A stretch of 64,000 nt of DNA from Marinobacterium lacunae (GTDB taxonomy: Bacteria > Pseudomonadota > Gammaproteobacteria > Pseudomonadales > Balneatricaceae), in NCBI RefSeq assembly GCF_000705555.1, contig NZ_JMQN01000018.1:248001-312000 (forward strand). Direction: 5' to 3'. Under the pieces are notes generated by a model that worked only from the letters and a program-made list of their open reading frames with translations, ran no database searches and had not been told where the DNA came from. Positions 40,288 through 50,693 of this stretch are shown here, in pieces (position 1 is the first letter of the stretch; the number at the start of each line of letters is the position of its first letter). The position numbers and the translations under genes are program-made.

Positions 40288-41871
40288 TTAATGTTCTCGC
40301 GTTGCACGGAACGCAATGTCAGGCCAGCGCTCCTCGGTCAGCGACAGATTGACCCGGGTCGGCGCCAGATAGGTGAGCAAGCCCGAGCCATCGTAGGCCA
40401 GGTTATCGTATGCCTTGCGCTCGAATTCGGACAACATCTTGTTGTCCTTGCACTCGACCCAACGTGCCGTCGCAACACTGATGCCTTCGTAGACACATTC
40501 CACCTTGTATTCATCTTTCAGGCGGAACACGACCACGTCGAACTGCAGCTGACCGACAGCACCGAGAATCAGATCGTTGTTCTTCATTGGCTGGAACAGC
40601 TGAACCGCCCCCTCTTCCGACAGCTGCTGCAAACCTTTCTGCAGCTGCTTCATCTTCAGCGGGTCGGTCGGACGTACACGTCGAAACATCTCAGGCGCAA
40701 AGTGAGGGATACCGGTGAACTTGAGGCTCTCACCCTCGGTGAAGGTATCGCCAATCTGGATCGTACCGTGGTTGTGCAAACCGATAATGTCGCCGGACCA
40801 GGCCGTTTCCACGTTTTCACGATCACCGGCCAGAAATGTCACAGCATCGGCAATCTTCACATCTTTTCCGATGCGCACGTGCTTCATCTTCATGCCCCGA
40901 TTATACGAGCCTGAACAGATGCGCATGAAGGCTATGCGGTCGCGGTGCTTGGGATCCATGTTCGCCTGAATCTTGAATACGAACCCGGAGAACTTCTCTT
41001 CGGTGGAGTCGACATCACGGGTTTCCGTACCCCGCGCCGGCGGTGCCGGTGCCCACTCGACAAAGCCATCGAGCATCTCGCGTACACCGAAGTTGCCCAG
41101 TGCAGTACCGAAATAAACAGGTGTCAGCTTACCTTCCAGATAGGCTTGCTGATCCCACTGATGGGTAGCGCCACGCACCAGCTCGATCTCATCGACGAAC
41201 TCTTCGTAATCGTCATCCAGCAGCGCCTTGGCCTCATCGGAATCCAGTCCGTTGATCAGTTTTTCATCGGCGAGGGTATGCCCCTTGCCCGGTGTGAACA
41301 GGTGCAGAGTATCAGTGTAGAGGTTGTACACCCCCTTGAAGCGTTTGCCTGAGCCGATCGGCCAGTTGATCGGGGCCGCTTCAATCTTTAACACCTCCTC
41401 TATCTCGTCAAGCAGCTCAATCGGATCGCGAATATCACGGTCAAGCTTGTTGACGAAAGAGAAGATCGGCGTGTCACGCAGACGGCAGACATCCATCAGC
41501 TTGATGGTCCGTTCCTCGACACCTTTGGCGCCATCGACAACCATCAGCGCCGAGTCCACCGCGGTCAGCGTGCGATAGGTATCCTCGGAGAAGTCTTCAT
41601 GCCCCGGAGTATCCAGCAGGTTGACGATCCGATCCTTGTACGGGAACTGCATCACGGACGAGGTAATGGAGATACCACGCTCCTGCTCCATGCTCATCCA
41701 GTCAGAGGTCGCATGCCGGTCACTTCCTCGCCCCTTCACAGTGCCCGCCACCTGTATCAACTGACCGATCAGCAACAGCTTTTCGGTGATGGTAGTTTTA
41801 CCGGCATCCGGGTGGGAGATAATGGCAAAGGTGCGTCGTTTGGCGACTTCTCGCTGAACAGAGTGTGACAT
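40288..41871 (-). CDS. prfC: Peptide chain release factor 3
   Basis: A 527-residue translational GTPase that recycles RF1 and RF2 after termination. It starts at [33 protein letters not shown], containing the P-loop HPDAGKTT. Further GTPase motifs are [18 protein letters not shown] (G3) and FVNKLDRD (G4). Domain II and the RF3-specific C-terminal domain are complete to about residue 527. The frame is open 14 codons further upstream, without a better start. E. coli RF3 has 529 residues. Confidence 0.97.
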   Translation of the reverse strand: MSHSVQREVAKRRTFAIISHPDAGKTTITEKLLLIGQLIQVAGTVKGRGSDRHATSDWMSMEQERGISITSSVMQFPYKDRIVNLLDTPGHEDFSEDTYRTLTAVDSALMVVDGAKGVEERTIKLMDVCRLRDTPIFSFVNKLDRDIRDPIELLDEIEEVLKIEAAPINWPIGSGKRFKGVYNLYTDTLHLFTPGKGHTLADEKLINGLDSDEAKALLDDDYEEFVDEIELVRGATHQWDQQAYLEGKLTPVYFGTALGNFGVREMLDGFVEWAPAPPARGTETRDVDSTEEKFSGFVFKIQANMDPKHRDRIAFMRICSGSYNRGMKMKHVRIGKDVKIADAVTFLAGDRENVETAWSGDIIGLHNHGTIQIGDTFTEGESLKFTGIPHFAPEMFRRVRPTDPLKMKQLQKGLQQLSEEGAVQLFQPMKNNDLILGAVGQLQFDVVVFRLKDEYKVECVYEGISVATARWVECKDNKMLSEFERKAYDNLAYDGSGLLTYLAPTRVNLSLTEERWPDIAFRATREH

Positions 41872-41982
41872 CGGTTCTGGTTTCCAGATTGGCATAGCTG
41901 GCCAACCCGCCATACGCGGGTCGGCAAGTGATCGGTTCGAAAGGGCGATATTCTCGCCGATCAGCGCGCGATGAACAATCGA

Positions 41983-43599
41983 TCAGACCCGAAAACGCCC
42001 GACCAACTCACTTATCTGCTGGGAAAGGTCACGAATCTCTACTGCCAGCTGCTCATTCAACTCCGAAATGGACGTAGCGGAGGCGGTCTGCTCACTGAGC
42101 GAGGTAAGGTTGTGTCCGATCTCTTCGGACACTGCCGACTGCTCTTCGGTCGCATGGGCGGTCTGGATCGACAGGTCACTGACCCGGGTGAAGGAGTCAC
42201 TGAGTTCGGCAAACAGTTGATCGAGCTCGGAGATCGTCTCCATTGAGTGATCGGCATCTCGTTTACTGCTGTCGATCACCCTGACCGATTCCCCGACGCT
42301 GGTTTCCAGCCGCTCGATCATGCCCTGAATACGCCCGGTACTCTCCTGTGTACGAGTGGCCAGCACGCGGACCTCATCGGCAACGACCGCAAACCCCCGG
42401 CCCTGCTCACCGGCACGGGCCGCCTCAATGGCCGCATTCAGTGCCAGCAGATTGGTTTGCTCGGCGATACCACCGATAACATCCACAACTGAGGCGATCT
42501 CCCGCGACTCGTTTTCAAGCGCCTCTGAGCTGGATCTCGCGCGGTCCATTTCGTTGACCAGACTGCTGATGACCTTGTGCGTACGCGCCACCACATCGAG
42601 TCCGCGCTGAACCAGCGCACCGGAGGATTCCGCTTCGGCGGCCGTGCCGTTCGCCACGCCGGCCATCTCCTTGTTCGCCATGCTCATCTCATGCACGGCA
42701 CTGACAATGGCGCTGGAGGCAGAATCCAGACTGACGGTAATGGAGCGGCTGCGATCCGAGGCATCGGTCAAATTGTCGACCAGCCGCCCGAACGCCGATG
42801 ACTGTTGCATGATCGACGTAATCAGCACCTGCAGTTTTTCGACAAAACGGTTGAATTCACCGGCCAGCTCCCCGAGCTCATCCCGGCTGTTGACGGGGAT
42901 TCGGGCCGTCAGATCCCCATCCCCTTCGGCGATGCGGGCGATGTTTCGCGTCAGATCCTTGACCTGATGACTCAACTTTCGCGGTATCAGGAAACTGATA
43001 GTCAGCGCGATAAGCAGCGCAACACCGACCACGATAAACATGACTTCGCGTGCATGGCCTATCTCGCCGGCAACCCGGTTGCGCATATCGGCAGCCGCCG
43101 ATTCAGCCTGTTCCCCGGCGGAATCCAGTATGTCGCGAAGCGCAGAGAAGCGTTCCACTTCCGTTTGACGTAACTGTTCAAAATTTGCTGACGCGGAGCC
43201 CTTACCGGCCACCATCGCATCGGATGCCTCGCGCCACTGCCGGTAAGCGTTATCGAAGCCTTCGAACTGATCGACCACCTCAGGGTATTGCGCCAGATAC
43301 GTGCGGTACTTACCGAATCGATCCCTTACCTGTTGGGCATTCTCTACCCGGGCGCTCTCTTCTTCTTCCGCATTACCGAATCCAGCCATCAGGTTCAATT
43401 CCGCTTCACGCGCCTGATATAGGTCACGGTCGGCGTTAAGCACAGCGGAAACTGCCGGCAGAAACATTTCGCTCTGGGCATCAATTACATCACGCTGCAA
43501 GCCAAGCAGACGGGAAAAAAGAACGATAGTAACGAGCAGGGTTACCACCAACAGCAGGATAGGCAGGGAGCTCTTGATTCGAACACTGTGAATGCTCAT
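41983..43599 (-). CDS. Methyl-accepting chemotaxis protein
   Basis: A 538-residue inner-membrane chemoreceptor. The first transmembrane segment is at about residues 11-30, and a periplasmic helical-bundle sensor of about 150 residues follows, rich in Glu/Gln/Ala with no Cache or PAS look. A second transmembrane segment (about 183-205) and a HAMP domain (about 205-260) come next, then the cytoplasmic helical hairpin with the signalling tip [34 protein letters not shown]. The ligand is unknown. There is no pentapeptide tether for CheR at the C-terminus. AGAGGA precedes the ATG. Upstream lies a 224-base gap shared with the divergent regB-type gene. Confidence 0.95.
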   Translation of the reverse strand: MSIHSVRIKSSLPILLLVVTLLVTIVLFSRLLGLQRDVIDAQSEMFLPAVSAVLNADRDLYQAREAELNLMAGFGNAEEEESARVENAQQVRDRFGKYRTYLAQYPEVVDQFEGFDNAYRQWREASDAMVAGKGSASANFEQLRQTEVERFSALRDILDSAGEQAESAAADMRNRVAGEIGHAREVMFIVVGVALLIALTISFLIPRKLSHQVKDLTRNIARIAEGDGDLTARIPVNSRDELGELAGEFNRFVEKLQVLITSIMQQSSAFGRLVDNLTDASDRSRSITVSLDSASSAIVSAVHEMSMANKEMAGVANGTAAEAESSGALVQRGLDVVARTHKVISSLVNEMDRARSSSEALENESREIASVVDVIGGIAEQTNLLALNAAIEAARAGEQGRGFAVVADEVRVLATRTQESTGRIQGMIERLETSVGESVRVIDSSKRDADHSMETISELDQLFAELSDSFTRVSDLSIQTAHATEEQSAVSEEIGHNLTSLSEQTASATSISELNEQLAVEIRDLSQQISELVGRFRV

Positions 43600-43823
43600 G
43601 AGAATCCTCTTGTAAATTTTTATTGCGCGCGCTCAGTAAAGCTTGTCCAGGCACCTAGGCACGCTTTGATTCTCATCCCTGATAATAAAAATCCTACGCT
43701 TTTACACAACAAATGCATACAAGTTAAGACACTATAATCGACTAGCGCTGCGACCTTATGCCTCATGCCATATGTAAACCCTCAGGCTATACTCTGGCGC
43801 TGGCCCTCGTGACGGGAGTTTCC

Positions 43824-45101
43824 GTGTCAAAATCGACAGCGCCGATCTCCGGCTTCCATGACCACCTGCTGCAGCTGACCTACATTCGGACTGTCACCCT
43901 GTTCGGGCTCTCAGCCGCTCTGCTGTTTGCACTCTATGTACTACACCTTCAGATCAACGCCTGGCTGACCGCCGGCACACTGGGCGTACTGGCACTGATC
44001 AACCTGTTTACCTACGCGCGTTTACACTCGGCCTGGCCTGTCACCGAAGCCGAGCTATTCTCACAGCTGGTAGCCGATGCGGTGCTCTACGGAGCCCTGA
44101 TCTACCAGACCGGCGGTGCCACCAACCCGTTCATCTTTTTGCTACTGATCCCCCTGTTGATCTCCGCAGCCACACTGGGTTGGCGCTACACCTTTCTCGT
44201 TGCGCTACTGGTCGTCACCTTTTACAGCTCGCTGATACGCTATTACATCCCGGTGATTCCCAACACCAGCGGACACAAGCACAGCCTGATGGCGCTTTTC
44301 GACCTGCATATCACCGGCATGTGGCTCAACTTTCTGTTCAGCGTGCTGCTGATCAGCTGGTTTATCGTGAGACTGCAGCAGACCATGCACCGGCAGGAGT
44401 TAAGGCTCGCACGCGCGCGCGAACGCCGCATACAGGACCAGCAGCTGCTGTCTCTGGCCACACTGGCAGCCGGTACCGCGCATGAACTCGGCACCCCCCT
44501 TTCGACCATGAGTGTGGTGTTGCGCGATATGGCACTGGACCATCCTGACGGTGAGCTGGCCGAGGACATTGCCCTATTACAGCAACAGGTCTCCGCCTGC
44601 TCAGAACGTTTACAGGCGATGGCACAAAATGCCCAGCAAGCCGGACGCTCGGAGCTGACGCCGGCCACCGACATGTTGGACCGTCTGCTGGATCAATGGC
44701 AGCTGATGCGCCCCGAAGCCAACTATCGGTTACAGATTCAAACTCACCCACAGGCTCCACAGGTGCGCTGCTCAATCCAACTACTACAAGCGCTGACCAA
44801 TCTACTCAACAACGCAGCCGATGCCTCGCAGGACACCCTCGATATTGAGCTGAGCTGGGATCAGGAGCAGATATGGCTGCGCATCCATGACCAGGGGCCC
44901 GGCCTCCCATTGGCCACCGCCGCGGATCTTGGCAAGCCGTTCGTCACCACCAAGGGTAAAGGACTGGGTATCGGTCTTTTCCTCACCGCGACGACGCTTG
45001 CTCAGCAGGACGGCGATGTACGTCTGTATAATCATCCCCAAGGCGGCACACTGACCGAAGTCCGGTTGCCGATTCCATCCACACACGAGAATACACGATG
45101 A
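43824..45101 (+). CDS. RegB/PrrB/RoxS-type redox sensor histidine kinase
   Basis: A 425-residue membrane kinase. I start at the GTG at 43824, preceded by GGGAG at six bases; the frame is open 22 codons more. Six hydrophobic segments occupy about residues 20-185. The quinone-contact heptapeptide GGATNPF known from RegB is at about 97-103. The phosphoacceptor H-box GTAHELGTPLSTM has its His at about 219. A cysteine in QQQVSACSERLQAM (about 258) sits where RegB has its redox-active cysteine. The ATPase end is normal (NNAADAS, GKGLGIGLFL). It overlaps the response regulator by four bases. Confidence 0.9.
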   Translation: MSKSTAPISGFHDHLLQLTYIRTVTLFGLSAALLFALYVLHLQINAWLTAGTLGVLALINLFTYARLHSAWPVTEAELFSQLVADAVLYGALIYQTGGATNPFIFLLLIPLLISAATLGWRYTFLVALLVVTFYSSLIRYYIPVIPNTSGHKHSLMALFDLHITGMWLNFLFSVLLISWFIVRLQQTMHRQELRLARARERRIQDQQLLSLATLAAGTAHELGTPLSTMSVVLRDMALDHPDGELAEDIALLQQQVSACSERLQAMAQNAQQAGRSELTPATDMLDRLLDQWQLMRPEANYRLQIQTHPQAPQVRCSIQLLQALTNLLNNAADASQDTLDIELSWDQEQIWLRIHDQGPGLPLATAADLGKPFVTTKGKGLGIGLFLTATTLAQQDGDVRLYNHPQGGTLTEVRLPIPSTHENTR

Positions 45102-45628
45102 GCAGCGAGTTTCTGGTCGTCGATGACGACTCCACCTTTACCCGCGTGTTATCCAGAGCGCTGACCCGCCGCGGATATAACGTGAGCGTTGCCCGCAACG
45201 TCAGTGAAGCCCTTACATGCGCACAGGAACAACCACCGGCTCTGGCCAGCGTGGATCTGAAGATGGAGGGGCCCTCTGGGCTTGAGCTTATAGAGGCGCT
45301 GAAAGCGATCAACCCGGATGTGCGGATCCTGATACTGACCGGCTATGCCAGCATTGCCACCGCCGTGGATGCTATCAAGCTAGGAGCGGTCAACTATCTG
45401 CCAAAGCCCGCCGACACTGACCAGATACTGGAGGCGCTGCAACAGGTATCCGCCAACGCCGAGCAGCCTATCAACCACGATCCGATGTCAGTGGACCGCC
45501 TTGAGTGGGAACATATTCAGAAGGTGTTGGCAGCCAACGAGGGCAATATATCTGCCACGGCCCGGGCACTGGGGATGCATCGCCGCACCTTACAGAGGAA
45601 ACTGCAGAAGCGACCGGTCAGACGTTGA
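45098..45628 (+). CDS. RegA/PrrA/RoxR-type response regulator
   Basis: A 176-residue transcription factor. The receiver domain (residues 1-120) has the acidic pocket VVDDD (9-11), phosphoacceptor Asp53 in ASVDLKMEGPSG, Thr in LTGYAS and Lys in LPKPAD. A short linker with prolines leads to a Fis-type helix-turn-helix (VLAANEGNISATARALGMHRRTLQRKLQKR), the classical RegA layout. With its kinase it would control genes for respiration and redox balance. The last 11 bases overlap the end of the convergent lysR gene. Confidence 0.93.
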   Translation: MSSEFLVVDDDSTFTRVLSRALTRRGYNVSVARNVSEALTCAQEQPPALASVDLKMEGPSGLELIEALKAINPDVRILILTGYASIATAVDAIKLGAVNYLPKPADTDQILEALQQVSANAEQPINHDPMSVDRLEWEHIQKVLAANEGNISATARALGMHRRTLQRKLQKRPVRR

Positions 45629-46529
45629 TCTCCAGCGATTGCAGAAAGGTATCCAGCACCATGCTGGGACTCCCGCCTTTGCGCACGATCGCGGCATAGT
45701 CAAGATCGTAGCTCATGCGAGTGGCACACAGGGCACGCATCTGACCGGATTCAACCCAGCGGCGGGCATAGTGGTCAGGCAGGAAGCCGACATATAGCCC
45801 GGTCAGTATCATGAACGCTATCCCCTCCCGATCCGACGCTTTCGCCGTCACATTCAACTGATCGAGCAGCGTCGTCACGGATTTACACGGTGCAAAGCTT
45901 TGCCCGACCGCCTCATGTGCCGCCAGCTGCGATTCGCCGATCTCGTCATCGACAACCGGAAACAGCGGATGCTCGGCACTGCAGTACAGGCGCGAGGTTT
46001 CGCTATAGAGCGGATGGTAATTCAGGCCGGAGACTTTCTGCACCCGCGGCACAACCCCCAGATGCAGTTGGCCATCTACTACGCCCCGCTCCACAATCCC
46101 CGGCGACATCATGCGAATGTCGACCTGCACATCCGGGCCCTGCGCCTTGAGCGACGCCAGTGCCCGGGTGATCTTCATGTGTGGCAGTGTCACGAGGTTA
46201 TCGGTAATACCGATTACCAACTCGCCCTTGAGCTGGCGGTGGATCGAGTTAATCTCCGCCCTGAAACAGTCCAAGGCAGTGTGCAGTTCCTGAAGCGCCA
46301 GATAGGCCTTGAGCCCCTCATCGGTCAGCGCAAATCCGGCGCGGCCCCGCTGGCATAGTCGCAAGCCAAGCCGCTTTTCCAGATCAGCCATACTGGCACT
46401 GATGGCGGAGCTGCTGACGTTAAGCGCCACCTCAGCCTGAGCAAAGCCGCCAGACTCCACCACCGTGCGAAACACCTTCAGCAGACGCAGATCGATGTCA
46501 CTGATCTGGCCGAGCACGCACCGCTTCAT
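45618..46529 (-). CDS. LysR family transcriptional regulator
   Basis: A regulator of about 303 residues, starting at MKRCVLGQISDIDLRLLKVF; the frame is open 48 codons further, but those run into the amidase gene and have no LysR character. The N-terminal winged helix-turn-helix is LKVFRTVVESGGFAQAEVALNVSSSAISASMADLEKRLGLRLCQR. A co-inducer-binding domain follows (ELVIGITDNLVTLPHMKITRAL onward). It lies four bases after the amidase stop, as the last gene of the transport and amide-hydrolysis operon, so it is a likely local regulator. The target site is unknown. Confidence 0.9.
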   Translation of the reverse strand: MKRCVLGQISDIDLRLLKVFRTVVESGGFAQAEVALNVSSSAISASMADLEKRLGLRLCQRGRAGFALTDEGLKAYLALQELHTALDCFRAEINSIHRQLKGELVIGITDNLVTLPHMKITRALASLKAQGPDVQVDIRMMSPGIVERGVVDGQLHLGVVPRVQKVSGLNYHPLYSETSRLYCSAEHPLFPVVDDEIGESQLAAHEAVGQSFAPCKSVTTLLDQLNVTAKASDREGIAFMILTGLYVGFLPDHYARRWVESGQMRALCATRMSYDLDYAAIVRKGGSPSMVLDTFLQSLEINV

Positions 46530-46533
46530 CGTC

Positions 46534-47952
46534 CTAACGCTCGCCAGACATCTTGGGGCGGGACAGCCAAGGCATCGGCAAAACCCGCTGCAGGCGACGA
46601 CAGGCATTGAGCACCCGATCATCGCGTCCCTTCGCCGCAACCACGTGCAAGCCCACGGGCAAACCCGCGACAAAACCGCACGGCAGGGTCGCCGCCGGCT
46701 GCTGAGTCAGGTTGAACGGATAGGAGAAAGGGGTCCACTCCATCCAGTAGCGCTGCTGATCGTTTGCGGTATCACGACCGGCCTCGAAAGCCGTAATCGG
46801 CAGGGTGGGCGTCACCAGGAGATCGTAGCGCTGATGAAATTTTTCCATCTGCACCCCGAGCGCAGCGCGGGCATCCACCGCCTTCATATAGTCAACGATG
46901 TTGATATGCATGCCCTGTTCAGCGATAGCGCGAAAGCCCGGATCAAGCAGTGCCCGTTGAGCCTCGCTCATGCCGCTGACAACCTTGCCTGCACCGGCAA
47001 ACCACAGGGTCGAAAAGATCTCGACCGGATCGCTGAACCCCGGATCGACCTCCTCCACCTGCGCCCCGAGTTCAGCCAGCCTGGCGACCGCCTGATCGAC
47101 AGTTTTGCGCACCTCGGGATCGACCGCGACATAGCCCAGCGTAGGGCTATAGGCCACGCGCAGACCGTTGAGAGGTTTGTCCTCGATATCACTCCAACGC
47201 GTGCCTAACGTCCGATCGGAGTACCAGTCCCGGCTATCCGGGCGGGCCACCGCATCCATCATCAGCAGGCTGTCTTCAACCGTGCGCGTCATCGGCCCCA
47301 GATGGGAGAGCGTCGTCATGGCGCTGGCCGGCCATTGCGGTATATAGCCAAACGTGGGCTTGATACCGAATACGCCGCAAAAACCACCGGGAATCCGAAT
47401 CGAGCCCCCGGCATCACTGCCCTGATGCAGCACGCCCATATTCAATGCGGCAGCCGCAGCCGCCCCGCCGGACGAGCCACCCGCCGTTTTACCGGTATCC
47501 CAGGGGTTCGACGTAATGCCGGTCATGCGACTGTCTGTGACCCCCTTCCAGCCAAACTCCGGGGTTGTCGTTTTACCCAGAATCACCGCACCGGCCTCGC
47601 GCATGCGGGCGCTGAATGGCGCATCCTCTTCGGCCAGACTTGGCGAACTGGTGAGAGACCCACTCCTGATCGGCATGCCCGCCACTTTGGTCAGGTCCTT
47701 GATGGACGAGGGCACACCGTCGATCGCACTAAGCGGCTGCCCGCTTCGCCACCGCAGTTCCGATGCCCGGGCTTCGCTAAGTGCACTCTCTTGCGCAACA
47801 TGACAGTAGGCATTTACGGCGTCATTGCAGTCGCTGATGCGCTGCAGCGCCGCTTCGGTTGCCTCGACCGGGGACAACTCTCCGGATCGATATAGCCGTC
47901 CGAGGGTAAGCGCATCAAACTCGGCGATTTCGTCATAATCAGTGTATTTCAC
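46534..47952 (-). CDS. Amidase signature family enzyme
   Basis: A 472-residue amidase. The Ser-cisSer-Lys triad can be placed: Lys in SSIKDLTKVAG (about residue 87), cis-Ser in the GGSSGGAAAAAA signature (about 162) and the nucleophile Ser in QGSDAGGSIRIPGGFCGVFG (about 186). The substrate is unknown; GatA is unlikely because gatB and gatC are absent and the neighbours are transport and hydrolase genes. The start codon is GTG with GGGAGGG nearby, three bases after the M20 hydrolase. It probably acts with that enzyme on an imported amide. Confidence 0.88.
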   Translation of the reverse strand: MKYTDYDEIAEFDALTLGRLYRSGELSPVEATEAALQRISDCNDAVNAYCHVAQESALSEARASELRWRSGQPLSAIDGVPSSIKDLTKVAGMPIRSGSLTSSPSLAEEDAPFSARMREAGAVILGKTTTPEFGWKGVTDSRMTGITSNPWDTGKTAGGSSGGAAAAAALNMGVLHQGSDAGGSIRIPGGFCGVFGIKPTFGYIPQWPASAMTTLSHLGPMTRTVEDSLLMMDAVARPDSRDWYSDRTLGTRWSDIEDKPLNGLRVAYSPTLGYVAVDPEVRKTVDQAVARLAELGAQVEEVDPGFSDPVEIFSTLWFAGAGKVVSGMSEAQRALLDPGFRAIAEQGMHINIVDYMKAVDARAALGVQMEKFHQRYDLLVTPTLPITAFEAGRDTANDQQRYWMEWTPFSYPFNLTQQPAATLPCGFVAGLPVGLHVVAAKGRDDRVLNACRRLQRVLPMPWLSRPKMSGER

Positions 47953-47955
47953 CCA

Positions 47956-49224
47956 TCAACCCTCCCGACCCGCTGCGCACAGCAGAACATTGAGCAGCAC
48001 CGAGGCCCCGGCGGCCAAATCATCTGGATCGGCCCGCTCGAGCTCGTTATGGCTGATACCGCCTTCACAGGGCACAAAGATCATTCCCGAAGGCGCCACA
48101 TCTGCCAGGAAGATAGCGTCGTGTCCAGCCCCACTGACAATATCCATGTGGCTGTAGCCAAGTGCTTCTGCGGACGTTCTGACCGATGACACACACTCGG
48201 CAGCAAAATTCAGAGGTGGAAAATCGGCGGTAGGTGTCAGGCTGATACGCACCTGATAGCGGGTTTCCAGCTCCTGTACCCGAGCTTTCAAACCAGCAAC
48301 CATGGCATCCAGCGCCTCTGCTTCCAGATGACGCAGATCGACGGTCATGTCCACGCGCCCGGGGATGACATTGCGCGACCCCGGGAACAGATCCAGACAG
48401 CCAACGGTTCCACGCCCGTGCGGGGTATGCTCAAGTGCCAGACGGTTGACGCAGGTGATCAAATCCGCCGCAACCAGCCCGGCGTCCCGACGCAGATGCA
48501 TGGGCGTTGGGCCCGCGTGAGCCTCCACCCCTTCAATACTGACATCGAACCATTTCTGCCCCAGCGCGCCGATCACAACCCCTATGGTCTTGTGTGCATC
48601 TTCCAGCACCGGACCCTGCTCGATATGCGCTTCGAAATAGGCACCCACAGCATGGCCGGTTACGGCACTCTCACCGGCGAAGCCGATTTGGTGCAGGGCC
48701 GCATCAACCGATATGCCATTGGCATCACGGGTTTCAAGCGTCGGTTCAAGCTCGAACTGCCCGGTAAAAACACCCGATCCCATCATGCACGGCGGAAACC
48801 GGGAACCCTCTTCATTGGTCCACACCACCACTTCAACAGGGGCGCGGGTACGAATACCCAAATCATTCATCCGGCGGATCGCTTCCAGACCCGACATAAC
48901 GCCGAAACATCCATCGAATTTGCCTCCTGTTGGCTGGGTATCGATATGACTGCCGGTCATAACCGGTGGCAGGTCAGGATCGGTGCCGGCGCGACGGGCA
49001 AATATATTGCCGATGCGGTCGATTCTGATCGAACATCCCGCTTCCTCGCACCAGCGGATAAACAGTTCGCGCACCTGACGGTCCAGCTCGGTCAACGCCA
49101 GGCGATTCAGTCCGCCCTTGTCGGTTTCGCCAATCTTCCCCTGCTCCATCAGACTGTTCCAGAGCCGGTCCCGATCCACGGTCAAGGGCACATCCAGCGG
49201 TGCCCGGTCGATTTTCATATCCAT
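47956..49224 (-). CDS. M20 family hydrolase of the hydantoinase/carbamoylase type
   Basis: A 422-residue zinc- or manganese-dependent amidohydrolase related to N-carbamoyl-L-amino-acid hydrolase, beta-ureidopropionase and allantoate amidohydrolase. Metal ligands are visible in GSHIDTQPTGGKFDGCFG (His, Asp), WTNEEGSRFPP (Glu pair), YFEAHIEQGPVLE (His) and GGISHNELE (His near residue 385). The dimerisation-domain segment GVEAHAGPTPMHLRRDAG contributes the usual substrate His and Arg. I use the ATG at 49224, six bases after AGGAG. Exact substrate is undecided. It lies between the transporter and amidase genes. Confidence 0.88.
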   Translation of the reverse strand: MDMKIDRAPLDVPLTVDRDRLWNSLMEQGKIGETDKGGLNRLALTELDRQVRELFIRWCEEAGCSIRIDRIGNIFARRAGTDPDLPPVMTGSHIDTQPTGGKFDGCFGVMSGLEAIRRMNDLGIRTRAPVEVVVWTNEEGSRFPPCMMGSGVFTGQFELEPTLETRDANGISVDAALHQIGFAGESAVTGHAVGAYFEAHIEQGPVLEDAHKTIGVVIGALGQKWFDVSIEGVEAHAGPTPMHLRRDAGLVAADLITCVNRLALEHTPHGRGTVGCLDLFPGSRNVIPGRVDMTVDLRHLEAEALDAMVAGLKARVQELETRYQVRISLTPTADFPPLNFAAECVSSVRTSAEALGYSHMDIVSGAGHDAIFLADVAPSGMIFVPCEGGISHNELERADPDDLAAGASVLLNVLLCAAGREG

Positions 49225-49245
49225 CACTCGCTCCTACCTCGTGCC

Positions 49246-49938
49246 CTATACCGCCAGATAGCGATCTTTAATTGCCTGCTCCGCACGGAACTGTTCCCCG
49301 CTTCCGGTGTAGACGATCTGCCCCTGTTCAATCACGTAGTGCCGGTCAGCCAGTCGCTCGCACACCGCGAGATTCTGCTCCACCAGCAGCACGGAAACGC
49401 CGGCCGCTCTGATACGCTCCAAGATGCGAACGATCTCGTCGACGATCACCGGCGCCAACCCTTCTGTCGGTTCGTCCAGCAGCAGTAGTTTCGGATCGTT
49501 GACCAGCGCCCGCGCAATCGCGAGCATCTGTTGCTCCCCGCCAGAGAGCGCATTGCCGCCGTTCTTGCGTCGCTCATGAAGCCGCGGAAACATGTCGTAC
49601 ACATCGGACAAGCTCCAGCGACTGCTTGAGCGCACAGCAATGGCCAGATTTTCTTCAACGCTCAACAAGCCGAATATGCCGCGGTGTTCAGGCACCAGAG
49701 ATATCCCCTTGCGCGCTATCTCGAACACTTCCCGACCGACCAACTCTTCGCCGTTGAATCGGATGCTGCCCTCGGCAGGACGCACGATGCCCGCGATGCT
49801 GCGTAACGTCGTCGTTTTTCCGGCACCGTTACGGCCCAGCAGGGTGACCAGCTCGCCCGGCTCCACATCCAGCGAGACACCTTCGAGCACATGGCTTTTG
49901 CCGTAGTAGGAGTGAATCCTTTTGACTTCGAGTTTCAC
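49246..49938 (-). CDS. Branched-chain-type ABC transporter ATP-binding protein (LivF-like)
   Basis: A 230-residue cytoplasmic ATPase. The Walker A motif is GRNGAGKTTTL (about residue 34), the signature LSGGEQQML and the Walker B LLLDEPTEGLAPVIVDEI, with the LivF-like start KRIHSYYGKSHVLEGVSL. It overlaps the LivG-like gene by four bases. Together the five transporter genes form a high-affinity importer of the HAAT family; the cargo may not be a branched-chain amino acid, because the operon also encodes amide hydrolases. Confidence 0.92.
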   Translation of the reverse strand: MKLEVKRIHSYYGKSHVLEGVSLDVEPGELVTLLGRNGAGKTTTLRSIAGIVRPAEGSIRFNGEELVGREVFEIARKGISLVPEHRGIFGLLSVEENLAIAVRSSSRWSLSDVYDMFPRLHERRKNGGNALSGGEQQMLAIARALVNDPKLLLLDEPTEGLAPVIVDEIVRILERIRAAGVSVLLVEQNLAVCERLADRHYVIEQGQIVYTGSGEQFRAEQAIKDRYLAV

Positions 49939-50693
49939 GATCCGCTCTCCCCCAGATAGGCTTTTTTGACGCGCTCATCACCACGCACCTGATCCGGATC
50001 GCCCTCGATCAGGATATTGCCCTGATGCATGACCGTAATCCGGTCAGAGATGGACATAACCAGACGCATGTTGTGCTCGATCAGCATCACCGTGAGATCT
50101 TTCCCAAGCTCCGAGATCAGTCGCGTCATCACCGGAATGTCATCCACCCCCATACCGGAGGTGGGCTCATCGAGCAGCAACATCTCGGGATCACTGCACA
50201 GCGCCATGCCCACTTCAAGCACACGCTGTTGTCCGTGCGATAGATCGCCGGCACTGGTATTGGCCTGGGCGGTCAACTTGATCCGTTCGAGCACTTCATC
50301 GGCTTTACGCACGTGCTCCTGACGGTGCGTATCCGAGTACCAGAACGCCAACGCCCCCAGTCCGTCTCGGCCCTGCGCCGCCAGACGGAGGTTTTCGCGC
50401 ACACTCAGGTTTTGAAACAGGCTGGTGATCTGGAACGAGCGCGACATGCCCGACGCAACACGCTTATGCGGTGGCTGACGCGTCAGATCCCGTCCAGCAA
50501 AGCGAATCCGACCGCTTGAAGGTCTGCGCTCTCCGGTCAGGCAATGAAACAGGGTCGTTTTGCCGGCCCCATTCGGTCCGATCACTGTGTGGATGCTGCC
50601 GCGACGAATTTTCAGGTCGACGCTGCCCAGTGCGGCGAACGCACCGTAACGCAGGCCAAGGTTTTCAGTTTCGAGAATATAGTCACTCATCAC
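49935..50693 (-). CDS. Branched-chain-type ABC transporter ATP-binding protein (LivG-like)
   Basis: A 252-residue ATPase with Walker A GPNGAGKTTLFHCLTG, signature LSHGQQRVLEVGMAL and Walker B LLLDEPTSGMGVDD. The segment SGMSRSFQITSLFQNLSVREN is typical of LivG/UrtD-type subunits. It overlaps both the permease before it and the LivF-like gene after it by four bases, so expression should be strictly coupled. Confidence 0.92.
   Translation of the reverse strand: MMSDYILETENLGLRYGAFAALGSVDLKIRRGSIHTVIGPNGAGKTTLFHCLTGERRPSSGRIRFAGRDLTRQPPHKRVASGMSRSFQITSLFQNLSVRENLRLAAQGRDGLGALAFWYSDTHRQEHVRKADEVLERIKLTAQANTSAGDLSHGQQRVLEVGMALCSDPEMLLLDEPTSGMGVDDIPVMTRLISELGKDLTVMLIEHNMRLVMSISDRITVMHQGNILIEGDPDQVRGDERVKKAYLGESGS

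Noticed and set aside
43660-43700. Direct repeat AGGCAC and a possible sigma-28 site before the chemoreceptor
   Set aside because: The repeat is only six bases and the -10 region matches sigma-28 poorly; not enough to call a promoter.
46534-47952. GatA subunit of aminoacyl-tRNA amidotransferase
   Set aside because: It has the amidase signature, but gatB and gatC are absent and the gene is embedded in a transport operon.
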